Shown one piece after another: positions 7,210-12,742 of a DNA stretch of 12,746 nt. The position numbers and the translations under genes are program-made. The stretch lies in contig CAYUTJ010000019.1 in the NCBI GenBank assembly GCA_964447735.1, positions 1 to 12,746 of the forward strand. The letters run 5' to 3'. The notes beneath the pieces are model-generated. The model was not told the DNA's origin. It saw nothing but the letters and a program-made list of their open reading frames with translations, and did not search any database. Source of the stretch: CAYSYN01 sp964447735 (GTDB lineage: Bacteria; Patescibacteriota; Minisyncoccia; Minisyncoccales; GBS-2). How positions within the stretch are numbered: the stretch's first letter is position 1; the number at the start of each line of letters is the position of its first letter.

Positions 7210-8472
7210 TTATTTTAATTTTTTTAGTTTTTGAATCAATCTTTTAAAAGGAATTAACTTTTGTTTTCCAGTTTTCATATCCTTTAGAATAATCTTTTTC
7301 TCTAAAGCTTCTTTCTGGCCCAAAATCAAAACATACCTTATTTTAAATTTTTCAGCAAATCTCAACTGGCTTTTGAGAGAATCTTTCCCTATAGATTCTA
7401 GAACTTGAATTTTATTTTTTCTGAACTCTTCAAGCAATTTCAGGGATTCTTTCTTGGCTAAATCTCCAATCTGAGCTAAGAATATTTTGGGAATTCGTTT
7501 TTTTGATGGTAAAATATTTTCTCTTTTCATTATTTCAACTATTCTTTCCACTCCCGCTGCTCCTCCGACAGCCGGAAGTTCTTTTTTTCCTATTAATTTT
7601 CCCAGAAGGTCATACCTTCCTCCCCCAGCTAAAGCTCCGATATCTTCTTTTGTCTCAATCTCAAAGACTGTTTTTGTATAATAATCTAACCCTCTGACTA
7701 AAAAAGGATCTAACTGAAAGGGAATTTTTAAATACTCTAAAGTTTCTAAAACTTTCTTGAAATGTTCTTTACAATTCTCGCAAAGATAATCTAAAATTTG
7801 AGGGGCTCTTGAGATGATCTGTCGGCATTTTTCATTTTTGCAGTCCAAAATTCTCAAAGGATTTTCTTTTATCCTCCTTTTGCAGTCTTGACACATTCCA
7901 GCAATTTTTGATCTGAAAAAGGAAACTAAGGCTTTTTTGTAATAAGGGCGGCAAAAATTATCGCCAATTGAATTTATCTTTAAAACTAAATTTTTTATTT
8001 TTAATTCCTCAAAAATTTTAAGAAAAATCTGAATTATCTGAACATCAAGTGCAGGATTTGTTTCTCCTAAAATTTCGAAACCAAATTGCCAAAATTCTCT
8101 TTGTCTTCCAGCTTGAGGCCTTTCGTATCTAAAAAAGGGTCCAAAATACCAAAGTTTTACAGGTTGGGATAGTTCTTGGAATCCATGTTGAAAATAAGCT
8201 CTAACTACGGGAGCTGTACCTTCAGGTCTTAGAGTTAATCTATCTCCTCCTTTTGTTCTAAAAGAAAACATTTCTTTGTGAACAATGTCTGTTGCTATTC
8301 CTATTCCTCTGATAAAAAGGTTCTCATCTTCTAAAATTGGAGTTTCGATTCTTTCAAATTGATAGAAATTGGCAATTTTTTCTGTTACATTAAGAATTTT
8401 TTTAAAATACTCCCAATTTTCTGGGAGAATATCTGGCATTCCTTTTGGATTTTGGAATTTTGGGCTTGCCAT
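7210..8472 (-). CDS. hisS: Histidine-tRNA ligase (HisRS)
   Basis: A 420-residue class II aminoacyl-tRNA synthetase of normal length that charges tRNA-His in the cytoplasm. Visible motifs are NPKGMPDILPE at the N-terminus (8-18), motif 2 with LRPEGTAPVVRAY (81-93) and the flanking FGPFFRYERPQAGRQREFWQ (110-129), the histidine-specific LVRGLDYYTKTVFEI (258-272), and motif 3 ALAGGGRYDLL with AVGGAAGVER (280-310). The Cys-rich insertion (CQDCKRR, LDCKNEKC, YLCENC at about 194-234) is a normal variant of bacterial HisRS. The C-terminal anticodon-binding alpha/beta domain (about 328-420) is complete. It begins two bases after the lepB stop codon and is followed by rpsU after 4 nt. There is no convincing Shine-Dalgarno before the ATG. 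Confidence 0.97.
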   Translation of the reverse strand: MASPKFQNPKGMPDILPENWEYFKKILNVTEKIANFYQFERIETPILEDENLFIRGIGIATDIVHKEMFSFRTKGGDRLTLRPEGTAPVVRAYFQHGFQELSQPVKLWYFGPFFRYERPQAGRQREFWQFGFEILGETNPALDVQIIQIFLKIFEELKIKNLVLKINSIGDNFCRPYYKKALVSFFRSKIAGMCQDCKRRIKENPLRILDCKNEKCRQIISRAPQILDYLCENCKEHFKKVLETLEYLKIPFQLDPFLVRGLDYYTKTVFEIETKEDIGALAGGGRYDLLGKLIGKKELPAVGGAAGVERIVEIMKRENILPSKKRIPKIFLAQIGDLAKKESLKLLEEFRKNKIQVLESIGKDSLKSQLRFAEKFKIRYVLILGQKEALEKKIILKDMKTGKQKLIPFKRLIQKLKKLK

Positions 8473-8474
8473 CT

Positions 8475-9011
8475 CTAATATGGACTTTTAAAAAAGGCAG
8501 AAATTGAGGCGAAGGGAAAAAGCCTTAAAATAACCCTTCCAACGATCTGATTTTTTTTTATTGGACCTAAAGCTCTTGAATCTAAAGAATGACTTCTGTT
8601 GTCTCCTAAGACAAAATATTCATCCTGGCCCAGAGACATCTTAAAATTTCCAAAAGTTAAATTCTGAGGGAGATATTTCGATTCGTCCAGAACAAATTCT
8701 CCCTTTTCGTTTTTTATCGTTATTGTTCCATCTGAAATTTCGATCGTTTCTCCCGGAAGGCCAATGATTCTCTTTATCAATCTTTGCCCTTGAGGTAGTT
8801 TGAAAACGATAATTTCTCCTCTTTGAGGTTCTCTAAATCTATAAGTTATTTCATCGACTATAAGATAATCTCCATTATCAAAATTAGGCTCCATTGATTG
8901 TCCTTTAACGATAAAGGGTTGGAATAAAAAAATCCTAATGGGTAGAACAATTGCCAGGGCTAAAATTACGGTCTTTATTAACTCAATGAAAAAATCTAAT
9001 GCCTTTCTCAT
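8475..9011 (-). CDS. lepB: Signal peptidase I
   Basis: A 178-residue type I leader peptidase that removes signal peptides from exported proteins at the outer face of the cytoplasmic membrane. One N-terminal membrane segment (about 12-34) is followed by FIVKGQSMEPNF with the nucleophile Ser39. The general base Lys80 lies in GQRLIKRIIGLPGETIEI, and box E, GDNRSHSLDSRALGPI, is near the C-terminus. Size and order are those of Gram-positive-type SipS enzymes. It is the first gene of the long minus-strand series and diverges from pth over only 40 bp. No Shine-Dalgarno is visible. Confidence 0.96.
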   Translation of the reverse strand: MRKALDFFIELIKTVILALAIVLPIRIFLFQPFIVKGQSMEPNFDNGDYLIVDEITYRFREPQRGEIIVFKLPQGQRLIKRIIGLPGETIEISDGTITIKNEKGEFVLDESKYLPQNLTFGNFKMSLGQDEYFVLGDNRSHSLDSRALGPIKKNQIVGRVILRLFPFASISAFFKSPY

Positions 9012-9051
9012 TATGTTTTAACTTTAAAAAATTTTTTCTTAAAATTCAAGT
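9012..9051. promoter_or_regulatory. Divergent promoter region between lepB and pth
   Basis: This 40-bp, nearly pure A+T gap must hold both divergent promoters or their cores. For lepB on the minus strand, TTGAAT (9049-9044) lies 17 bp from TAAAGT (9026-9021), with a predicted start about 3 nt before the ATG. For pth on the plus strand, TAAAAT (9040-9045) would start transcription at about the ATG itself, but no good -35 is visible. Both predictions imply leaderless or nearly leaderless mRNAs. Matches are weak in such AT-rich DNA, so exact boxes are uncertain. Confidence 0.35.
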
Positions 9052-9618
9052 ATGAAGATAATTTGCGGGCTCGGAAATCCAGGAAAAAAATTTGAAAAAA
9101 CTTGGCACAATGTAGGATTTTTGGCCCTGGATGAATTTCAAAAAAGAAATAATTTCCCAAAATTCAAATTAGTTAAAAAATTTGAATCAAAAATCTCCAA
9201 AAAAAAGATTAATAATGAAAAAATAATTTTGGTAAAACCCCAAACCTTTATGAACAATTCTGGAAGAGCAGTAAAATTGCTAATTGAAAATTGGAAATTG
9301 GAAATTGGAAATCTAATTGTGGTTCACGATGACATTGATTTGCTCTTGGGAAAAATCAAAATTTCGATTGGTAAAGGTTCTGGAGGCCACAAAGGAGTCC
9401 AATCTATAATTGATGAATTAAAAACGAAAAATTTTATTAGAATCAGAGTTGGAATCTGTCCAAAATCAGGAAAACCTAAAAATTTGGAAAAGTTTGTTTT
9501 AAGAAAAATTGAAAAGAGAAAAGAGAAAATTATAAAAGAAATACTTAAAAGAACCTGTAAAGCGATTGAGATTTTATTAAAAGGAAATTTAGAAAAAGCA
9601 ATGCAAAAATTTAATTAA
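9052..9618 (+). CDS. pth: Peptidyl-tRNA hydrolase
   Basis: A 188-residue bacterial Pth that releases peptides from prematurely dropped peptidyl-tRNA. All key residues are present: GLGNPG with Asn9, TWHNVGF with the catalytic His19, KPQTFMNNSG with Asn68, VVHDDIDL with Asp93, and GSGGHKGVQSI with the basic clamp. The length is normal. The start is the only ATG before the GLGNPG strand, and there is no Shine-Dalgarno, so translation may begin near a transcript 5' end. Inside the gene, the heptamer TTGGAAA is repeated three times in tandem at 9291-9311 and encodes part of a variable loop just before the VVHDD strand. The predicted minus-strand small RNA just downstream ends at or just inside the pth stop codon. 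Confidence 0.95.
   Translation: MKIICGLGNPGKKFEKTWHNVGFLALDEFQKRNNFPKFKLVKKFESKISKKKINNEKIILVKPQTFMNNSGRAVKLLIENWKLEIGNLIVVHDDIDLLLGKIKISIGKGSGGHKGVQSIIDELKTKNFIRIRVGICPKSGKPKNLEKFVLRKIEKRKEKIIKEILKRTCKAIEILLKGNLEKAMQKFN
9291..9311 (+). repeat. Three tandem copies of the heptamer TTGGAAA inside pth
   Basis: TTGGAAA occurs three times without interruption. Because the unit is 7 nt, each copy is read in a different frame; three copies (21 nt) keep the gene in frame. It encodes the variable segment just before the conserved VVHDD strand. It probably arose by slippage. Confidence 0.8.
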
Positions 9619-9733
9619 AATCCCCTCTCTTTTACCTGCGAGCCGCGAAGAGATAGAAAACTATCTCTCCGCGTTTAAGGTATAATGAGAGGAGGGAGCT
9701 CATTATACCACTCGCAGGCAAAAGAGAAGGGAT
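9617..9733 (-). ncRNA. Putative novel small RNA: three-way junction with a CUCCCUCCU loop
   Basis: Read on the minus strand, a 23-bp closing stem (9733-9711 with 9642-9620) opens into two hairpins. Hairpin A (9709-9679) is a perfect 11-bp stem GGTATAATGAG with a 9-nt loop CUCCCUCCU. Hairpin B (9673-9644) is a 13-bp stem with a UUUU loop. Linkers are 1, 5 and 1 nt. The plus strand has three A-C mismatches (9634/9719, 9625/9728, 9648/9669); on the minus strand each is a G-U pair, so every stem is completely paired. By count 54 of 114 bases are G or C (47%), far above the surroundings. A strong minus-strand promoter at 9740-9768 predicts a start at 9733, the first base of the stem, and U-rich sequence follows the stem at 9620-9617 and 9609-9605. 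It matches no RNA family I know: not 6S, SRP, tmRNA or RNase P. A repeated DNA element is the main alternative. Confidence 0.7.
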
Positions 9734-9738
9734 AATTT

Positions 9739-9744
9739 TATAAT
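9739..9744 (+). promoter_or_regulatory. Possible -10 box of the mfd-like gene
   Basis: A perfect TATAAT on the plus strand would start transcription at about 9751, giving a 5-nt leader before the ATG at 9756. No -35 is seen at 16-18 bp upstream, where the small-RNA stem lies, so this is weak; the gene could instead be read through from pth. The box overlaps the -10 of the minus-strand small RNA, so the two would compete. Confidence 0.3.
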
Positions 9745-9768
9745 AACAATTTTTAATGACTTTGTCAA
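9740..9768 (-). promoter_or_regulatory. Strong promoter of the putative small RNA
   Basis: On the minus strand, a perfect TTGACA (9768-9763) is followed by a 17-bp spacer and TATTAT (9745-9740; 5 of 6), with an extended -10 TGT immediately before it (9748-9746). The predicted start is A at 9733, exactly the outer base pair of the structured RNA. The -35 lies in codons 3-5 of the plus-strand mfd-like gene. It is one of the two promoters in the window with a perfect -35 box and the only one that also has an extended -10. Confidence 0.7.
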
Positions 9769-11705
9769 GAGAGATTAAGTGGCTTTTAATCTGTGCTATC
9801 TTACCCTATTTTCTAGAAAGGGAGAATTTTTGGTTTGAAAAAAATCTAAAGAAAATTTTAAAAGCCAGAAAGACGAACGCATTTTTCGAAGAAAACACAA
9901 TTTTTTTAGAAAAAGATCAAAAAATAAATTTTTCTCATTTTTTAAGAAGGTTGGATGAATTAGGTTATGAAAAGGTCTGGAAAGTTTCTAGCATTGGAGA
10001 GTTTTCTCAAAGAGGTGGAATTGTCGATGTCTTTCCAATAAATTCAAGGTCTGCTTTCAGAATTGAATTTTTCTCAAATAGAATCGAAAGGATTTTAGAA
10101 TTGGAAATTAAGATTGAAGATGAAAAGAAAGAAAAGGAAATTTTAAAAAAGAAAATAAAGTCTCAAAAAATATTTTCTGACCTCAAAAATTTAAAAGAAG
10201 GAGAATATTTAGTTCATTTGGACCATGGAATTGGAATCTATAGAGGAAAAAGGGTTCTTGAAAATAAAAAATACTATGAAATTGAATATGCAGAAGGTGA
10301 CAAACTTTTTGTTCCTTTTGGTTTGGAAAGAAAACTTTCAAGATATGTTGGATTTTCAGAACCTAAAATTTCAAGACTTGAAACTTTAACTTGGATTAAG
10401 ACCAAAAGAAAGGTTAAAAAAGAGGCAGAAAAATTTGCAAAAGAATTATTGAAAATTTATGCAAAAAGAGAAATTATTTTACGTCCACCTTATCTGCCAG
10501 AAGATGAAATTGACAAAGAAATTGAAAGTTCTTTTCCTTTTGAATTAACTCCAGATCAAGAAAAAGCAATTGAAGAAATCAAAAAAGATTTAGAAAGTGA
10601 AAAGCCAATGGATAGATTGTTATGCGGAGATGTTGGTTTTGGAAAAACTGAAGTGGCTTTAAGAGCGATGGTTAAAGTAGTAAAATCAGGTTTTCAAAGT
10701 GTGTTGCTCTGTCCGACAACAATTTTGGCTAATCAACATTTTCTAACTTTTAAAAAAAGATTGAAAAATTTGCCAATAAGGGTTGAGATGCTCTCTAGGT
10801 TTTTGTCAAAAAAGAAGCAAAAGAAAATTTTAAAAGAATTAAAAGAAGGAAAAATTGACATTTTAATCGGAACTCACAGAATCTTATCAAATGACGTTCA
10901 ATTCAAAAATTTGGGTCTTTTGGTTGTTGATGACGAACATAAATTTGGGGTAGCTCAAAAAGAAAAATTGAAAAAATTAAAGGCTCAAATTGATATTTTG
11001 TCTCTAACAGCAACTCCAATTCCCAGAACTCTTTACATGGCTTTGTGTTCTTTGAAAAGCATTTCTCTAATCCAAACTCCTCCTCAGGGAAGATTGCCAA
11101 TAAAAACTTTTATTTTGCCTTTTTCAGAGAAGATAATTAAAAAAGCTATCGAAAAAGAATTAAAAAGAGGTGGGCAAGTTTATTATTTACACAACAGAAT
11201 TGAAACTATAAGATCTGTAAAAAACTTCTTAGAAAATCTTTTGCCCAAAGTTAAATTCGGAGTAGCTCATGGAAGACAAAAAGAAAAGGAATTAATGAAA
11301 ATTATGGAAGATTTTCAAAATAAAAAAATTGATGTTTTAATAGCCACTACAATCATTGAAGCAGGACTTGATTTGCCAAACGTTAATACTTTAATTGTTG
11401 CTGATTCTACTCGTTTGGGACTATCTCAGGCTTATCAAATTAGAGGACGAATTGGAAGATCAAACCTTCAGGCTTTCGCTTACTTTTTGTATCCCCAGAG
11501 ACTTTCACCTTTGGCAAAGGAGAGATTAAAAACTTTAAAAGAAACTGAAGAATTAGGATCAGGATATAAAATTGCTTTAAAAGATTTGGAATTAAGAGGA
11601 GCTGGAAATATTTTGGGAAAAGAACAATCTGGAAATATAAATAGAGTAGGACTAAATTTGTATTGTCAAATGTTATCTCAAGCTATTGAGAAATTAAAAA
11701 AGTAA
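9756..11705 (+). CDS. mfd: Shortened Mfd-like transcription-repair coupling translocase
   Basis: A 649-residue protein (standard Mfd is about 1100-1150). Residues about 62-112 match only the end of the UvrB-like N-terminal module (LGYEKVWKVSSIGEFSQRGG then IVDVFP and FRIEFFSNRIERI). The remainder of that module is absent. The RNA-polymerase-interacting domain is at about 148-205 (YLVHLDHGIGIYRG, YAEGDKLFVPFG). The RecG-type motor follows: TPDQEKAIEEI, Walker A GDVGFGKT (291-298), motif II DDEH (392-395), SLTATPIPRTL (416-425), VLIATTIIEAGLDLPN, QIRGRIGRS, and the translocation motif with ELRGAGNILGKEQSGNI (612-628). It ends at about residue 649 without the autoinhibitory C-terminal domain. 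Motif II is DDEH where Mfd normally has DEEH. An in-frame stop at 9744-9746 rules out a longer start. The N-terminal 50 residues are unrecognised. Confidence 0.85.
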   Translation: MTLSREIKWLLICAILPYFLERENFWFEKNLKKILKARKTNAFFEENTIFLEKDQKINFSHFLRRLDELGYEKVWKVSSIGEFSQRGGIVDVFPINSRSAFRIEFFSNRIERILELEIKIEDEKKEKEILKKKIKSQKIFSDLKNLKEGEYLVHLDHGIGIYRGKRVLENKKYYEIEYAEGDKLFVPFGLERKLSRYVGFSEPKISRLETLTWIKTKRKVKKEAEKFAKELLKIYAKREIILRPPYLPEDEIDKEIESSFPFELTPDQEKAIEEIKKDLESEKPMDRLLCGDVGFGKTEVALRAMVKVVKSGFQSVLLCPTTILANQHFLTFKKRLKNLPIRVEMLSRFLSKKKQKKILKELKEGKIDILIGTHRILSNDVQFKNLGLLVVDDEHKFGVAQKEKLKKLKAQIDILSLTATPIPRTLYMALCSLKSISLIQTPPQGRLPIKTFILPFSEKIIKKAIEKELKRGGQVYYLHNRIETIRSVKNFLENLLPKVKFGVAHGRQKEKELMKIMEDFQNKKIDVLIATTIIEAGLDLPNVNTLIVADSTRLGLSQAYQIRGRIGRSNLQAFAYFLYPQRLSPLAKERLKTLKETEELGSGYKIALKDLELRGAGNILGKEQSGNINRVGLNLYCQMLSQAIEKLKK

Positions 11706-11728
11706 ATTAAAATTTTAATTTTCAATAA

Positions 11729-11755
11729 AAAATCGCCTTAAATGTTGGCGATTTT
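11729..11755. terminator. Bidirectional terminator between convergent genes
   Basis: A hairpin with stem AAAATCGCC (11729-11737) and GGCGATTTT (11747-11755) and a 9-nt loop. On the plus strand it ends the mfd-like gene and is followed by TTTTCTTT. On the minus strand it is followed by TTTTTTATT and ends the isomerase-like gene. The isomerase stop codon (11738-11740) lies in the loop, so one stem arm is coding. Confidence 0.85.
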
Positions 11756-12619
11756 CTTTAACCATTTTAAACTTTTTGGAAAATCTTTTTTAGACTCAAC
11801 TTCAATAATTACCGGCCCTTTAAACTCTATCTCTTGAAGTCTTTGTATTACCTCAACTAAGGGTACTTTTCCCTTTCCCAGAGCGTAATGTTTTACAATC
11901 TTCCCTTTTCCTACCCCATCAGTCAAATGGACTTCTACTAAATGTTTTTTATAGATTTCTATAAGTTCAACTGGATCTAATCCCCAACTGACAGCATGAA
12001 CAGTATCTAATGTCAATCCTACATTTTTTGAAAAGAGATGTTTAAACTCTTTAGGATCGCGAAATGCAGGTTCATGAATTGTTAGATTTTCTAATCCATA
12101 AATTAACTTATCCTTACCAAAGTAATCCTTAATCTCCAAAAAGCTTTTCTCTCCAGTTTTTCGTATCAATTCGATGTTTATTTTATCAGCCGTTCCTCTT
12201 TTAAACCAAGAGAAAAAAGGAATTTTGCTCATCTCAGCTGCTGCCAAGTGAATCACAAACTGATTAATCCCTTTCTCCAAACTAAATTCGATAGATTCAA
12301 TCATTTCTCTAAGATTCTCTTGTCTTTTTCTTTCGTTCAAAGAGGCTAAATTAACCATCGGGGTATGGCATGTGGTTTTGAAAGAACCAACTATATCTTT
12401 AATTTCCTTTTTAACTTTGGAAGAAAAATCTTTAACTCTGGCTATAGGATAAGGAAAACCAAGTTCTATCCTTTCTATATTATTTTTCTCAGCCAATTCT
12501 CTAAGAGTTTTTAATGCAACAATTGAAGCTTTCGTAACATTTCCGAAACTTGTTAAATAAACTCTTATAAATATCGGTAAAGTCAAGCTTAATGATATCC
12601 CAATATCTAATTTTTTCGT
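11738..12619 (-). CDS. Sugar-phosphate isomerase/epimerase-like TIM-barrel protein (AP endonuclease 2 family); start codon unusual
   Basis: From the preferred start this is 293 residues. The fold is the xylose isomerase-like barrel (Pfam AP_endonuc_2): IERIELGFPY, the His strands TCHTPMVNLAS and FVIHLAAAEM, the metal ligands in IYGLENLTIHE, VGLTLDTVHAVSWG and LVEVHLTDGVG, and the final IIEVES. Glu, Asp, His and Glu ligands appear in the expected order, so it should be an active metal enzyme acting on a sugar or as an endonuclease IV relative; the substrate is unknown. The first standard start, TTG at 12586, removes the first barrel strand and has no ribosome site. The same frame is open upstream to 12632 and reads KKLDIGISLS before it, a typical first strand. 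A perfect AAGGAGGG at 12633-12626 sits 7 nt before ACG (12619-12617), so ACG, or an ATG miscalled as ACG, is the likeliest start. Confidence 0.78.
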   Translation of the reverse strand, partial: TKKLDIGISLSLTLPIFIRVYLTSFGNVTKASIVALKTLRELAEKNNIERIELGFPYPIARVKDFSSKVKKEIKDIVGSFKTTCHTPMVNLASLNERKRQENLREMIESIEFSLEKGINQFVIHLAAAEMSKIPFFSWFKRGTADKINIELIRKTGEKSFLEIKDYFGKDKLIYGLENLTIHEPAFRDPKEFKHLFSKNVGLTLDTVHAVSWGLDPVELIEIYKKHLVEVHLTDGVGKGKIVKHYALGKGKVPLVEVIQRLQEIEFKGPVIIEVESKKDFPKSLKWLKKIANI

Positions 12620-12625
12620 GTTAAT

Positions 12626-12633
12626 CCCTCCTT
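12626..12633 (-). promoter_or_regulatory. Perfect Shine-Dalgarno AAGGAGGG of the isomerase-like gene
   Basis: This is the only perfect Shine-Dalgarno seen before any gene in the window. It lies 7 nt from the in-frame ACG at 12619 but about 40 nt from the first conventional start (TTG at 12586), and so decides in favour of the longer protein. Bases 12632-12625 (AGGAGGGA) are complementary to 8 of the 9 loop bases of the putative small RNA at 9690-9698. Confidence 0.75.
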
Positions 12634-12664
12634 AATAATTTTATTATGAACAAAAGCTATTTCT

Positions 12665-12692
12665 AATATAACAATAAAAAAGAATTTGTCAA
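12665..12692 (-). promoter_or_regulatory. Promoter of the isomerase-like gene
   Basis: On the minus strand, a perfect TTGACA (12692-12687) is followed after 16 bp by TATATT (12670-12665; 5 of 6). The predicted start is near 12658, leaving an untranslated leader of about 39 nt that contains the Shine-Dalgarno. Unlike the other promoters read in this window, it gives a conventional leader. Confidence 0.6.
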
Positions 12693-12715
12693 CATATTTT
12701 CTCTGTAAAGTCAAG

Positions 12716-12742
12716 AAAATAAAAAGCTGAGAAAATCTCAGC
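12716..12742 (-). terminator. Terminator of an upstream minus-strand gene
   Basis: On the minus strand, GCTGAG (12742-12737), a 5-nt loop, and CTCAGC (12731-12726) form a 6-bp hairpin followed by TTTTTATTTT. It should end a gene lying beyond the right edge and insulate the isomerase-like gene from it. Confidence 0.7.

Noticed and set aside
194..7934. Zinc-finger insertion in HisRS as a novelty (Cys pairs at about residues 194-234)
   Set aside because: This Cys-rich segment is a common feature of bacterial histidyl-tRNA synthetases and not unusual.
9617..9733. T-box, 6S RNA, SRP RNA or integron attC site
   Set aside because: There is no T-box AGGGUGGNACCGCG, no long duplex with a central bubble as in 6S, no SRP GGAA-type apical motif, and no attC core sites. 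A terminator for pth alone would not explain three stems and the minus-strand promoter.
9685..9735. Tiny plus-strand ORF (16 codons) inside the structured element
   Set aside because: It is short, lies across the hairpin arms and has no ribosome site; the AGGAGG is inside the ORF, not before it. The composition follows the RNA stems.
12586..12586. TTG at 12586 as the true start of the isomerase-like gene
   Set aside because: It lacks a ribosome site at a usable distance, and the in-frame upstream codons encode a plausible first barrel strand with an excellent Shine-Dalgarno at the right distance from ACG.
12709..12714. A second -35 (TTGACT) upstream of the isomerase-like gene
   Set aside because: At 16-18 bp from it there is no -10-like hexamer; the TTGACA at 12692-12687 has a proper partner.
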